Shown: in pieces, positions 7,368 to 16,377 of the stretch
Layout of the letters: each line of letters opens with the position of its first letter
How positions within the stretch are numbered: the first letter of the stretch is position 1
Source: Bradymonadales bacterium
Lineage (GTDB): Bacteria > Myxococcota_A > Bradymonadia > JAFGEP01
Direction: 5' to 3'
Length of the DNA: 42,960 nt
Assembly: GCA_016931535.1 (NCBI GenBank)
Contig: JAFGEP010000094.1
Span: 1 to 42,960, forward strand
The notes under the pieces: generated by a model
Database searches by the model: none
Told to the model about the DNA's origin: nothing
Seen by the model: only the letters and a program-made list of their open reading frames with translations
Program-made: the position numbers and the translations under genes

Positions 7368-8987
7368 ATGAACAGCGGTCGAAGCGGAAAGATTCTCTCG
7401 GCCCTCAGCGGCCTGATGCTGGCCTGCCTGGTCCACTGCGGGGACATGGCCGAGTGGGACGAATCGGGTGCTGTCCCGGAGGGAGAGGACCGCACCCAGG
7501 ATGCCGGCTACCAGGACACCGCGGGGAGCGACGTCGCCCCCTGGCAGGATGCCTCGGAGCCGTTCATCCCCGAGGAGGAGGAGTACAAGATGCAGGCGCC
7601 GGTCGCCAGCCGGTCCTACGTCTTCGTGGCCAATACCAGCCTCAATGCGGTGGCCAAGATCGATAGCCAGACCCTGCAGATCACCACCATCGACGTGGGG
7701 ATGGAGCCCACCATCGTGTGCACCAGCCCTGCGGGCGATACGGTGGTGGTGCTCAACCAGGGCAGCCACGACCTGTCCATCATCCGGGCCGACCAGGGAG
7801 ATGAGGTGACGTTCGTGGACATCCAGCGGGGCTCCAACAGCCTGTTGATGTCTCCTGACGGCTCCTACGTCCTGGCCTATTACAACCCTGCCATCGCAGA
7901 GCCGGGCGATGTGGCCGGAAGCCTGAGCGACGCCAGCCTGGTCCGCCTGGACCAGGAGCCGCTGGTCGCCTACAACCTGGTGGTCGGCTTTCACATCCGC
8001 GAGGTGGAGTTCAGCGCGTCGGGGGAGATCGCGTACTTCATCACCGATGATGGCGTTGCCGTGGTCCAGCCTCAGCAGATCAACCAGGATCGCTTCATCC
8101 CTCCGATCCATCTCAGCCTGGACCTGGTCAACGATCCCTTGGCGATCGACCGGGAGGTGGAGATCACCGGCAACGGCGCCTTTGCCCTGGTACGCAGCAG
8201 CCAGGCTCCCACCCTGCGGCTGGTGGATCTGACCACCCACCAGATCGCCGAGCTGGAGCTGGCCGGCATCCCTACCGACCTGGACCTGCTGCCCTCAGGG
8301 GAGGAGATCGTCGCGGTGCTGCGCGATGCCGGGGAGATCCTGGTGATCCCGGTGCCCTCGGGGTTCGAGGATCCCGTGGCGATCGGTCGGATCGACCTGG
8401 GAGAGGAGGTGGTCGGGCTGGTTCAGCTGATCCCGGGCACCCGCCTGGTGGTTGGCTACTCCACGGTGGGAGAGAACGACCACCTCTCGTTGATCGACCT
8501 GGACTCGGGCGACATCGAGACCTTCGCGCTGCGCAAGGGGATCCAGGCGGTCCATGTGTCGCCGGGCAGTAGCCGGCTCCTGGTCATCCACACCAAGCTG
8601 CCAGGAGAAGCGATTCCCGGCACCGAATCGTTCGTGGCTCAAAGCTACGCCTTCTCGGTGTTCAACCTCCAGTTCCAGGTGGCCCGCATGGTCTTTGTCG
8701 ATGCCCCCCCCGGTGCCTTCACCTACAGCGCGGACGGCCAGATGGTCTTCATGCTGGTGGCCGACGAGGCGTTGGGGGTGCGGTCGGTGCAGTGGACCAA
8801 CCTGGCAACCGGGCGGGACATGACCATCCCGCTGCGTCGAATGCCGGAGTCGATCGGCCTGATCCCCGCAACCGGCCTCATCTATGTCTCCGAGGAGCAC
8901 GAGGTGGGGCGGATGGCCTTCATCGATCCCCAGAGCGGGAAGGTGAAAGAGGTTACCGGGTACCACCTCAACAGTCGAACGGAGTAG
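7368..8987 (+). CDS. Beta-propeller-type lipoprotein 2 of the sigma-54 operon
   Basis: About 539 residues. The lipobox LVHC places the lipid anchor near residue 24, followed by an acidic linker (EDRTQDAGYQDTAGSD) and, from about residue 75, a propeller-like domain starting QAPVASRSYVFVANTSLNAV. Successive blades read as 'phi-D-x-x-T/S' strands, for example DTVVVLNQGSHDLSIIRAD and IYVSEEHEVGRMAFID. The domain aligns by eye with its upstream neighbour over nearly the whole length, including the C-terminal LNSRTE, so the pair arose by tandem duplication. The ATG at 7368 is preceded by AGGAGGGACC and begins 8 bases after the previous stop. Function unknown; protein or glycan binding at the cell surface is a reasonable inference. 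Confidence 0.8.
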   Translation: MNSGRSGKILSALSGLMLACLVHCGDMAEWDESGAVPEGEDRTQDAGYQDTAGSDVAPWQDASEPFIPEEEEYKMQAPVASRSYVFVANTSLNAVAKIDSQTLQITTIDVGMEPTIVCTSPAGDTVVVLNQGSHDLSIIRADQGDEVTFVDIQRGSNSLLMSPDGSYVLAYYNPAIAEPGDVAGSLSDASLVRLDQEPLVAYNLVVGFHIREVEFSASGEIAYFITDDGVAVVQPQQINQDRFIPPIHLSLDLVNDPLAIDREVEITGNGAFALVRSSQAPTLRLVDLTTHQIAELELAGIPTDLDLLPSGEEIVAVLRDAGEILVIPVPSGFEDPVAIGRIDLGEEVVGLVQLIPGTRLVVGYSTVGENDHLSLIDLDSGDIETFALRKGIQAVHVSPGSSRLLVIHTKLPGEAIPGTESFVAQSYAFSVFNLQFQVARMVFVDAPPGAFTYSADGQMVFMLVADEALGVRSVQWTNLATGRDMTIPLRRMPESIGLIPATGLIYVSEEHEVGRMAFIDPQSGKVKEVTGYHLNSRTE

Positions 8988-8990
8988 ACC

Positions 8991-10595
8991 ATGATTCGCA
9001 CATCCCATGTCATTGCCGCCGTACTTCTTCTGGCCGGCTGTACCGAGGACCGACCGCAGGGGTACGAGCAGCCGCTCTCGGTGGTTGGCCCGGTGGAGAC
9101 CGCCACGGGATTCGCCTTTCTCCACCGAACCTTCCAGGAGCTGATGCTGATCACCCCCTCCTATGTGGCGGGCGAGCTGGATTTCCAGACCGACCGGATC
9201 CCGGTCGGGCGGCAGCCTCTCTCGCTGGTGTTGACCCCCGACCTGGAGGTGGGACTGGTCATCAATGCCGGGGATCAGACCCTGAGCATCATCGACCTGG
9301 TCGGCCTGAAGGTGGTGGAGCAAGAGCTTCCCAGCGACTACGACAGCCTGACGGTCAGCCCGGACAGTCGGTTCGTGGTGGCTCACTACCGCGATGCCCA
9401 GAGTGGCGGCTCCGGTGAGTTCGTCTTTCGCAACCAGAACGAGATCACCGTGTTCGACTTGTACCCGGGGGGGCGGACCGAGGGAGAGCGGCTTTCGGAG
9501 ATCGAGTCCCGGGTCCTTTCGCTGCGGAGCAGCCCGTTGGGGTTCGATTTCATACCCCCCTTCACCATCCAGGGCCAGACCCACCACTTGCTGGTGGTCC
9601 GCGCCGAGTCCGCGCTCACCCTGGTGGACATGACGGCCGAGTCGCCGGTCGACCTGCAGCGCCGGCTCTTTTTTGTCCCCGAGACCTCCGAGCGGACCCT
9701 GCTGCCGCTGCGCATCCTGTCCACTCAGGACGATCCCGCCGACGAGCTGGACATGCGGCTGTTCGTCTTGACCTCCGGCTCCCAGGATATCTTCGAGATC
9801 TCCATCCTGCCCCCGCTCGAAGGGGACGACCAAGCCCTGAACCTGTCCATCAACCAGTTTCCGGGCGGCCCCTCCCCGGTGGAGATGATCTCCTATATCG
9901 ACCGCCGAGATGAGCAGAAGCTGCTGGTCCTCAACGGGGCCACCCGCGAGCTGGTGGTTGTGGATGTACAGACCGGCAATACCACCGATCTCGATATCGA
10001 CTGGACCGTCACCCATGCGGTCCAGTACCTCCTTCCCGATCCTGACACCGGGGTGGAGCAGCAGTGGGCCCTCTTGTACACCCCCAGCACCTACACCGTC
10101 CTCTACGTGAACCTGTCTACCATCGAGGATCGCGGCAGCCGCGCCATCATCCCCCGCACGCTCTCCCGCCCGATCCAGTCCATTCACCTGGTTCCCGCTG
10201 GAGGCGCCACCAAGGCCATCGTGGTCCACTCCGGCTCGACGGCGCTCAGCGTGTTGGACCTGGCCCATCACTTCGACATCCCCCTGCCGGGATCGGCCAC
10301 CCTGAGCAACATCGCCTTCTCGGCCTCGGGAGACTACCTGTTCACGACGGTCGCCGAGGTGGCGGTGTTGGTCCTCATCGAGCTGGAAAACGGGCACCCC
10401 ACCCAGATCAACCTGCCCGAGGCCGGCGGACGGCTTGCGGTGCTCACCTATCCTCAGGTGATCCTGGTCGATCACATGGCCGAAGAAGGGAGGGTGACGC
10501 TCCTCAACGGGGTGGAGCCGGATGAGAACACCAGACTGACCATCAACGGGCTTTTCTTGGAAGAGCTGTTCGCGCAGGCCGGACGGGGCTTGTAG
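8991..10595 (+). CDS. Beta-propeller-type lipoprotein 3 of the sigma-54 operon
   Basis: 534 residues. Very short lipoprotein signal with lipobox LAGC (Cys near residue 17). Unlike the two upstream paralogues it has almost no acidic linker; the propeller-like domain starts near residue 25. Blade-like phrases include VGLVINAGDQTLSIIDL and KLLVLNGATRELVVVDV. It is more diverged and lacks the LNxRTE ending. The start codon follows the previous stop by 3 bases, with GGAG lying across that stop, so translation is probably coupled. No enzymatic motif seen. Its place between the paralogue pair and the barrel protein suggests a joint complex at the outer membrane. Confidence 0.78.
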   Translation: MIRTSHVIAAVLLLAGCTEDRPQGYEQPLSVVGPVETATGFAFLHRTFQELMLITPSYVAGELDFQTDRIPVGRQPLSLVLTPDLEVGLVINAGDQTLSIIDLVGLKVVEQELPSDYDSLTVSPDSRFVVAHYRDAQSGGSGEFVFRNQNEITVFDLYPGGRTEGERLSEIESRVLSLRSSPLGFDFIPPFTIQGQTHHLLVVRAESALTLVDMTAESPVDLQRRLFFVPETSERTLLPLRILSTQDDPADELDMRLFVLTSGSQDIFEISILPPLEGDDQALNLSINQFPGGPSPVEMISYIDRRDEQKLLVLNGATRELVVVDVQTGNTTDLDIDWTVTHAVQYLLPDPDTGVEQQWALLYTPSTYTVLYVNLSTIEDRGSRAIIPRTLSRPIQSIHLVPAGGATKAIVVHSGSTALSVLDLAHHFDIPLPGSATLSNIAFSASGDYLFTTVAEVAVLVLIELENGHPTQINLPEAGGRLAVLTYPQVILVDHMAEEGRVTLLNGVEPDENTRLTINGLFLEELFAQAGRGL

Positions 10596-10606
10596 GAGAA
10601 ACGACC

Positions 10607-11278
10607 ATGACCACCAGGACCATCATCATCCCGACGTTATTGGCTGTCGTTTTATGCCTGCCGGCTCGATCCCAGGCCAACGACCTCAACTTCACCCTGC
10701 GAGGGCAGGTGACCTACCACACCGACTCCAGCTACGATCCGATCAGCATCGACGACCATGCCGGTTACGGGAACCTCTCGCTGGGGTACGAGGTGCTCCG
10801 AGGTCTGATGGTGTTTGGCGAGTACCAGTGGGGATCGGAGGTGGATCCCCTGTTCGGTTTCGACCGCTTCGATTTCACCATGCACGCGGCCGTGCTCAGC
10901 GTGCAGTACGCCTACCCCCTTTTCTCCTTCCTACGCCCCCACGCCCGGGTGGGTATGGGCTTCACCTGGGGGGACATCGACCTGGTTTCCGACCACCTGG
11001 AGTACGACGACACCGCCTTCGGCATCCGCCTGTTCGCCCTGGGGGGCTTCAGCGTGTTGTGGGAGATCGGCGATCCCCGTGCCGAGGACCGGGGTTTCTT
11101 CGACCACCTCACGGTGGGTCTCACGACCGATGCCGGCTGGTCCTTTGGCCCCTGGCTGCGTTTCGACGAGCTGACCGCCACCGGTGTGACGGCCCGTACC
11201 CCCGCCATCGACCTGGGCGAGACCACGCTGGGTGGTTTCACCTGGGACCTGGGGCTGACCATCCGCTGGGCGCTATGA
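10607..11278 (+). CDS. Outer-membrane beta-barrel protein candidate
   Basis: 223 residues. Sec signal peptide ending near ARSQA (about residue 24), then a run of amphipathic strands with aromatic girdle residues separated by turns (QVTYHTDSSYD, LSLGYEVLRGLMVFGEYQWG, HARVGMGFTWGDIDL, LTVGLTTDAGWSFGPWLRFDEL), ending in a final strand LGLTIRWAL. The alternating pattern, length and aromatic content fit a small barrel of about 8-10 strands of the OmpA/OmpW/porin-like kind; no specific family is recognised. The final residue is Leu rather than the common Phe/Trp. AGGAGAAACGACC precedes the ATG, 11 bases after the last propeller lipoprotein. Likely the membrane partner of the three lipoproteins. Confidence 0.7.
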   Translation: MTTRTIIIPTLLAVVLCLPARSQANDLNFTLRGQVTYHTDSSYDPISIDDHAGYGNLSLGYEVLRGLMVFGEYQWGSEVDPLFGFDRFDFTMHAAVLSVQYAYPLFSFLRPHARVGMGFTWGDIDLVSDHLEYDDTAFGIRLFALGGFSVLWEIGDPRAEDRGFFDHLTVGLTTDAGWSFGPWLRFDELTATGVTARTPAIDLGETTLGGFTWDLGLTIRWAL

Positions 11279-11342
11279 CGAGCCACTCCAAACGGGTGGA
11301 GCCGTGTCTGGTTGACGATGTGAGAAACAGGCCGAACCCGAT

Positions 11343-11843
11343 CTAGCTCTGGAAGGTGAGGTTGCTGACCGCGGCCTGGAAGCCGGGAAAGAGCGCGTCG
11401 AACTCGTCGGCCTTGATGTACCCCACCACCAGGTAGGCGGTGGACTCGCGGGTGAACTGGAAGACGACGATCTTGAGCTGGACCCCGGCGTAAGCGAACA
11501 GGTAGTGGGTCAGCGTGCCGGTGTAGGCCCCGATCGTCTCGGAGGCGACGTTCTGCCGCTCGAAGTTCGATTGTTCCAGGGTTTCGTGGAAGGTGTCGTA
11601 GAAGACGTTGGCCACGTCGGTGGACATGAGCTGGGTGGCGATGATCTCGATCTGGCTCTGGCTTTCTTCGTGCTTGAAGTTGAAGATGGCCCGTTCGTTG
11701 CCTTCCACCTCGCTCCAGCCCTCGGGCAGGGTGATGCCGACGCCAAACTGGTCGTTGTTCAGGACAGGCTGCTGCGCGATGGCGAGATTGGCCAGCCACA
11801 GCAACGTGATGATCGTGGTCGCGTAGAAAATCCTGGTGTGCAT
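11343..11843 (-). CDS. Small secreted protein, PsbP/DUF1795-like
   Basis: 166 residues. A signal peptide (MHTRIFYATTIITLLWLANL, cleavage after AIA-Q near residue 23) is followed by one domain. It opens with FGVGITLPEGW, a phrase typical of small PsbP-like/DUF1795-type proteins, and carries alternating strands and an amphipathic helix, ending FPGFQAAVSNLTFQS. No Cys pair or catalytic motif. Probably a periplasmic protein of unknown role. It has its own minus-strand promoter (11872-11901) and a GGGGAG ribosome binding site, and is transcribed convergently with the propeller operon and divergently from greA. Confidence 0.7.
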   Translation of the reverse strand: MHTRIFYATTIITLLWLANLAIAQQPVLNNDQFGVGITLPEGWSEVEGNERAIFNFKHEESQSQIEIIATQLMSTDVANVFYDTFHETLEQSNFERQNVASETIGAYTGTLTHYLFAYAGVQLKIVVFQFTRESTAYLVVGYIKADEFDALFPGFQAAVSNLTFQS

Positions 11844-11871
11844 CGTTCACTCCCCGGTTCAGTTGCTCCTC

Positions 11872-11901
11872 TTTATACTGGTCGCCAGGCCAGGATATCA
11901 A
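11872..11901 (-). promoter_or_regulatory. Sigma-70-type promoter of the small secreted protein
   Basis: On the minus strand TTGATA (11901-11896, 5/6), an 18-bp spacer and TATAAA (11877-11872, 5/6). The predicted start point is about 20 bases before the ATG at 11843. Confidence 0.6.
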
Positions 11902-11972
11902 GGGGGTCGTGACCATCACGCCGGCAAGCGGCCCAGTGGGGGGTAGCCGGAGGATGCCGCCCCGCCAGGCGA

Positions 11973-12001
11973 TTGTCAGCCCCGGCCCCTTTTGCCATAA
12001 T
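11973..12001 (+). promoter_or_regulatory. Sigma-70-type promoter of greA
   Basis: TTGTCA (11973-11978, 5/6), an ideal 17-bp spacer and CATAAT (11996-12001, 5/6). The predicted start near 12008 leaves a leader of about 40 bases before the greA ATG. Confidence 0.65.
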
Positions 12002-12047
12002 CCTCTTTCCCGGACGGCCCCGACGGGGGGTATCAGAGCGAGGAAGC

Positions 12048-12527
12048 ATGACCGAGTTGCCGATCACGCCGCAGGGTCTTGTCGCCCTGAAGGAAGAGCT
12101 GGAGCGGATGCAGCGGGTGGATATGCCCCAGATCGTCAAGGAGATCGAGGTGGCCCGCGAGAAGGGCGACCTGTCGGAGAACGCCGAGTACCATGCCGCC
12201 AAGGACCGGCAAGGTCAGATCCAGGGGAAGATCAAGTTCCTGCGGGAGCGCATCGGCCGGTCCCGGGTGATCGACCCTCGGACCCTGTCCGGCAGTCGGG
12301 TGGTGTTCGGGGCCATCGTCACCGTGGTCGACCTGGACACCGAGGTGGAGCAGACCTACCAGATCGTGGGGGAGGACGAGGCCGACTTCAAGGCGGGCAA
12401 GATCAGCGTCACCTCCCCCTTGGCCCGCGGTCTCTTGGGGGCGGAGGAGGGGGACGAGGTGAAGATCAAGACCCCCAAGGGGTTGCGGACGTTGGAGATC
12501 GGCTCGGTGGAGTTTCCCCGGGAGTGA
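12048..12527 (+). CDS. greA: Transcription elongation factor GreA
   Basis: 159 residues, the standard GreA length. The N-terminal coiled coil (residues about 5-75) carries at its tip KGDLSENAEYH, whose acidic residues enter the RNA polymerase secondary channel and stimulate cleavage of backtracked RNA. The C-terminal globular domain includes GAIVTVVDLDTEVEQTYQIVG and ends KTPKGLRTLEIGSVEF. The start at 12048 (GAGGAAGC ribosome binding site) begins MTELPITPQG, the usual family start; the frame extends further upstream but across the promoter. Monocistronic; its stop is only 10 bases from the convergent stop of rel. Confidence 0.95.
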   Translation: MTELPITPQGLVALKEELERMQRVDMPQIVKEIEVAREKGDLSENAEYHAAKDRQGQIQGKIKFLRERIGRSRVIDPRTLSGSRVVFGAIVTVVDLDTEVEQTYQIVGEDEADFKAGKISVTSPLARGLLGAEEGDEVKIKTPKGLRTLEIGSVEFPRE

Positions 12528-12537
12528 GGCGGTCTAT

Positions 12538-14730
12538 TCAGTTACGGACTCGTGTCACCTTGATGACGCCCGCCAGCCGGGCCACCCTGTCCAGGGCTCG
12601 GTCGAGCTGAGCCCGGTCGGTGACCATCAGGTCGAAGATGTTGACCGCTCCACCGGCCTTCTTGACCTCGCAGTGAGCCCCGTGAATGTTGATGCCGGCG
12701 GTGGAGAAGGCGGCGGTCATCTCGGCCAACAGCCCCCGTTCGTCCCGGGTGATGACCTCGACCCGGACCAGCCGGGTGATGTTCTGATCCTTGATGGAGC
12801 GCTCATCCCAGTGGACCTCGATCTGACGCTCGGACTCGAGGTAGTCGATGCGGGGGCAGTCGGCGCGATGGACCGTCAGCCCGCGTCCGCGGGTGATGAA
12901 CCCGATGATCTCATCGCCGGGTATGGGGGCGCAGCAGCGGGCGTAGCGGACCATGAGGTCGTCGTCCACGCCATCGACGCGCACGCCGGTGCGGCGGGAG
13001 AAGATCTTTTTGACCCGCTGGGAGATCTGCCCCAGCGTGCTTTCGGGGGGAGGGGGTGCGCTCTCTTTTTTCTCCAGGTCGGGGATGAGCTTCTTGACGA
13101 CGGTTCCCACGGACAGGGTGCCGTAGCCCAGCTTGATGAACATCTCTTCGGTCGTCTGGAGGCGGACGAGTTCCAGGACCTCCTTGAGCTGTCCCTTTTT
13201 CTGGACGGCCTTCAGGCTGGTTCCGTGCTTTCTCAGCTCGGTGTCGAGGTACTCCTGCCCCAGCTCGATGGCGCGCTCGCGGGCCTCGGTGAGCAGGTAG
13301 TGCTTGATCTTGGAGCGGGCGCGGCCGGTCTTGACGTGTTCCAGCCAATCCTTGTTGGGGTGCTGGTTGGGTCGGGTGAGGATCTCCACCATGTCGCCGC
13401 TTTTCAGCTCGTGGTGCAGCGGCACGATCTGGTTGTTGACCTTGGCTCCGGCACAGTGGTTGCCGACCTCGGTGTGTATGGCGTAGGCGAAATCGACGAC
13501 GGTTGCGCCCACCGGCAAGGCCCGGATATCGCCCTTGGGGGTGAAGATGAAGACCTCCTCGGCGAACAGGTCGAGCTTGAGGCGTTCCAGGAAGTCTTTG
13601 GGGTCGCTGACCTCCTGGAAGTCCTCGATGAGCTGCCTGAGCCAGGTGAACTTGGAGACGTCCTGGACGGGGGAGGCTTTCCCTTCCTTGTAGACCCAGT
13701 GAGCGGCGACGCCCTCCTCGGCGATCTGGTGCATCTCCTGGGTGCGGATCTGGATCTCGATGGGCTGCATGTAGGGGCCGATGACGGAGGTATGCAGGGA
13801 CTGGTAGCCATTGGGCTTGGGCATGGCGATGTAGTCCTTGAACCTCGCCGGCAGGGGGCGCCACAGGTTGTGCACGATGCCCAGGGCCTCGTAGCACTGG
13901 TTGGTTTCGTTGACCAGGATGCGGAAGGCGACGATGTCGTAGATCTCGTCGATCTCCACCTCGCGGGCCTGCATCTTGCGCCAGATGCTGTAGAAGTGCT
14001 TGGGCCGTCCCTGGACCTCGGCCGACAGGTGGCCATCCTCCGCCGCCTTTCTCAGGACGGCGATCACGTCTTTGACGTAGCGCTCGCGCTCCTTCTTTTT
14101 CTTGGCAACCTTGCGGGCCAGCTCGTAGTAGGCTTCTCGTTCCAGGGAGCGGAAGGCGCTGTCCTCCAGCTCGGTCTTGACCCAGTTGATGCCGAAGCGG
14201 TTGGCCAGCGGGGCGTAGATGTCCATGGTTTCCTGGGCGATCCGGCGCTGTCTGGAGGGCTCCAGGAAGTCCAGGGTCCGCATGTTGTGGAGTCGATCGG
14301 ACAGCTTGACCAGCACGACCCGGAGATCACGGCTCATGGCCACGATCATCTTGCGGATGGTCTCGGCCTGTCGTTCTTCGGAGGTGTTGAAGCGGAGCTT
14401 GGACAGCTTGGTGACGCCGTCCACCAGGTAGGCGATCTCACTGTTGAAGTTGACGGTGAGGTCCTCCATGGTGAAGCTGGTGTCCTCCACCACGTCGTGG
14501 AGCAAGCCGGCGCACAGGCTGGCGATGTCCAGCTTGAGGTCGGCGATGATGTCGGCCACACCGATGGGATGGGTCAGGTACGGTTCGCCGGAGGACCGTT
14601 TCTGGCCCTGGTGAGCCCGGTCAGCGAACTCGTAGCTCTTGCGCAGCAGCTCGAGTTGCGGGTTCGGGTGGTAGGCCCGGACCTTCTTGACCAGGGTTTC
14701 GTACATGACCTCGATGCGAGGTTCGGCCAT
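12538..14730 (-). CDS. rel: Bifunctional (p)ppGpp synthetase/hydrolase (RelA/SpoT homologue)
   Basis: 730 residues with the full long-RSH layout. The HD hydrolase domain (about 25-180) has HPIGVADI and an intact LLHDVVEDT metal site. The synthetase domain (about 230-350) has GRPKHFYSIWRKM, RFKDYIAMPKPNGYQSLHTSV and EIQIRT. A TGS domain (about 390-450, VFIFTPKGDIRALPVGAT) and a helical/zinc-finger-like region (RYARCCAPIPGDEIIGFITRGRG, about 605-630) follow, then a C-terminal ACT domain (about 655-730). Both catalytic halves look intact, so it should make and degrade the stringent-response alarmone. It is the last gene of the yicC-gmk-rel group; the rpoZ gene often found between gmk and rel is absent from the 57-bp gap. 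Confidence 0.95.
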   Translation of the reverse strand: MAEPRIEVMYETLVKKVRAYHPNPQLELLRKSYEFADRAHQGQKRSSGEPYLTHPIGVADIIADLKLDIASLCAGLLHDVVEDTSFTMEDLTVNFNSEIAYLVDGVTKLSKLRFNTSEERQAETIRKMIVAMSRDLRVVLVKLSDRLHNMRTLDFLEPSRQRRIAQETMDIYAPLANRFGINWVKTELEDSAFRSLEREAYYELARKVAKKKKERERYVKDVIAVLRKAAEDGHLSAEVQGRPKHFYSIWRKMQAREVEIDEIYDIVAFRILVNETNQCYEALGIVHNLWRPLPARFKDYIAMPKPNGYQSLHTSVIGPYMQPIEIQIRTQEMHQIAEEGVAAHWVYKEGKASPVQDVSKFTWLRQLIEDFQEVSDPKDFLERLKLDLFAEEVFIFTPKGDIRALPVGATVVDFAYAIHTEVGNHCAGAKVNNQIVPLHHELKSGDMVEILTRPNQHPNKDWLEHVKTGRARSKIKHYLLTEARERAIELGQEYLDTELRKHGTSLKAVQKKGQLKEVLELVRLQTTEEMFIKLGYGTLSVGTVVKKLIPDLEKKESAPPPPESTLGQISQRVKKIFSRRTGVRVDGVDDDLMVRYARCCAPIPGDEIIGFITRGRGLTVHRADCPRIDYLESERQIEVHWDERSIKDQNITRLVRVEVITRDERGLLAEMTAAFSTAGINIHGAHCEVKKAGGAVNIFDLMVTDRAQLDRALDRVARLAGVIKVTRVRN

Positions 14731-14787
14731 GGCTGCTCACATCACTTGCTCGGCGGCCCCTGGGCTGCGGGTGGCACACCCGCCGGG

Positions 14788-15414
14788 TCAGGGGGGGAAG
14801 CCTGCGGGTTCACCGGCGGTCTCCTCTCCGAGCATCTCCTGCAACAACGGGCGGTTGCGACTCATCTTCGACTGCTCGGCCCGGTAGATGGCGACCAGTC
14901 GATCGACCGCTTCTTCGATTGTATCGTTGACGACCAAGTATTTGAACAAGCGGTACTGGGATAGCTCATGACGCGCCTTGGCGAGTCGGATGGCGAGTTG
15001 CTCAGCGGAATCGGTGTGACGATCGCGCAACCGCTGCTGAAGGACCTCCAGGGAGGGCGGGGCGAGCAGGATCGACACGGCATCCGGATAATGGCTTTGT
15101 AGCTGGGCTACCCCCTGGTAGTCGATGTCCAGCAGGGCGTCATGACCGGCGGCCTCGATCCCCTCCAGGGTGGCCTTGGCTGTGCCGTAGCGGTGTGCGA
15201 ACAGCTGGGCGTGCTCGGCAAAGCGGTCCTCCGCCACCAGGCGGGCGAAATGGTCAGGGCCGACGAAGTAGTACTCCACGCCGTTCTTCTCCTGGCCCCG
15301 CGGCGGGCGCGTGGTATGGCTGATGCTGAGCTTCAAGGTGGGACAGCGTTGCAGAAGGCCATTGGCCAAGGTCGTTTTTCCGACACCCGATGGTCCCGAC
15401 AGCGCGACAATCAT
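14788..15414 (-). CDS. gmk: Guanylate kinase
   Basis: 208 residues. P-loop GPSGVGKTT at residues 7-15, the GMP-binding segment SISHTTRPPRGQEKNGVEYYFV, and LLDIDYQGVAQL followed by the lid region. It phosphorylates GMP to GDP in the cytoplasm, feeding GTP and thereby (p)ppGpp and riboflavin synthesis. It starts 4 bases after the yicC stop, consistent with co-transcription. The C-terminal tail after RAEQSKMSRN (about 25 residues) is longer than the core fold needs and has no motif. Confidence 0.95.
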   Translation of the reverse strand: MIVALSGPSGVGKTTLANGLLQRCPTLKLSISHTTRPPRGQEKNGVEYYFVGPDHFARLVAEDRFAEHAQLFAHRYGTAKATLEGIEAAGHDALLDIDYQGVAQLQSHYPDAVSILLAPPSLEVLQQRLRDRHTDSAEQLAIRLAKARHELSQYRLFKYLVVNDTIEEAVDRLVAIYRAEQSKMSRNRPLLQEMLGEETAGEPAGFPP

Positions 15415-15418
15415 GATC

Positions 15419-16324
15419 TCACTCGATGTTCTGGACCTGCTCCCGCATCCGCTCCACCTCGACCTTCATCTCCAGGATGTCGGCCGTGAGATCCGCCGAG
15501 CTGCTCTTGGCCGCCATGGTGTTGAGCTCCCGGCTCAGCTCCTGGAGCAAGAAGTCGATCCCTTTGCCGGCAGTCGACATGGGGGTCAGGCTGCCCGCGA
15601 TCTGTTTCCGCAGGGCCTCGACATGGCTCTGGCTACGAACGAGCTCCTCGGTGATGTCGGATCGTTCCAGCGTGAAGGCCATCTCCTGGTAGAGGCGGTC
15701 GTTTTCGATCGCCTGCTTGACCTCCAGCTCCCCGAGGAGCGTCTCGATGCGCTGCTTCACCCGCTTGGCTTGGCTTTCCCGCTCCACGATGCTCTTGGGT
15801 TCGATCTGCTCTAAAAGAGCCCGGGTCCGTTCCACCCGGTTGGCCAGCTCCTGGCACAGTGCCTGTCCCTCCCGCTCGCGCGCGGCCACCAGTCTGGCCA
15901 GCGCTTCCCCGGTCACCGAGGTCACCAGCTGTTCGACCTCGTCCGGCTGGAGCGAGACGGTGTTCAATCCGACCGGGCTGAGACCGGCGGTCAGCATGTC
16001 TCTCAGGGTGACCGGTCTGCCAAGGCGCAGGTGATCCCGGATGGTATCCAACAGGTCGTAAAGCTGTCTGACCTGAGAAAGGGCGGGGGGGGCCAGCTGG
16101 ATGGGGCCGGTGCTGTCCAGGGCCAGGCGGCAGTCGATGCGGCCTCTGCGGCAGTGCCGTTTGACCAGCTCCCGAACGGTCATTTCGCAGGCCCAAAGGG
16201 AGGTGGGGGCGGTGATGTGGATGTCAAGCGACCGGTGGTTGACCGAGCGGCACTCGACGGTCAGCTGCCATCCATCCCGCGCACCCTGCGCGGCCCCATA
16301 ACCCGTCATGCTGCGCAGCGCCAT
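15419..16324 (-). CDS. yicC: YicC family endoribonuclease
   Basis: About 301 residues. It has the family N-terminus MALRSMTGYGAA, the VECRSVNHRSLDI segment, and the C-terminal DUF1732 part with ERSDITEELVRSQSHVEAL and GKGIDFLLQELSRELNTMAAKSS. YicC proteins are linked to RNA turnover (E. coli YicC is reported to act on small RNAs). The yicC-gmk order is widespread. Start: the frame also has an ATG at 16342, but MALRSMTGYG at 16324 fits the family start, so I chose it. Its own promoter candidate lies at 16378-16407. Confidence 0.92.
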   Translation of the reverse strand: MALRSMTGYGAAQGARDGWQLTVECRSVNHRSLDIHITAPTSLWACEMTVRELVKRHCRRGRIDCRLALDSTGPIQLAPPALSQVRQLYDLLDTIRDHLRLGRPVTLRDMLTAGLSPVGLNTVSLQPDEVEQLVTSVTGEALARLVAAREREGQALCQELANRVERTRALLEQIEPKSIVERESQAKRVKQRIETLLGELEVKQAIENDRLYQEMAFTLERSDITEELVRSQSHVEALRKQIAGSLTPMSTAGKGIDFLLQELSRELNTMAAKSSSADLTADILEMKVEVERMREQVQNIE

Positions 16325-16377
16325 GATCCGCTCCGGGAGCACTACCCCGACGACGGTCGAGAGCGACCACGTCGATC

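Noticed and set aside
8295..10475. A 726-codon minus-strand open frame across two propeller lipoprotein genes
   Set aside because: It spans the junction of two plus-strand genes that have lipoboxes and ribosome binding sites; a shadow frame from GC-rich third positions.
12673..14964. A 763-codon open frame on the plus strand opposite rel
   Set aside because: It is exactly antisense to a complete RelA/SpoT gene with intact catalytic motifs; its Val/Leu/Asp/Gly-rich composition is what the complement of high-GC codons gives, and no family is recognised.
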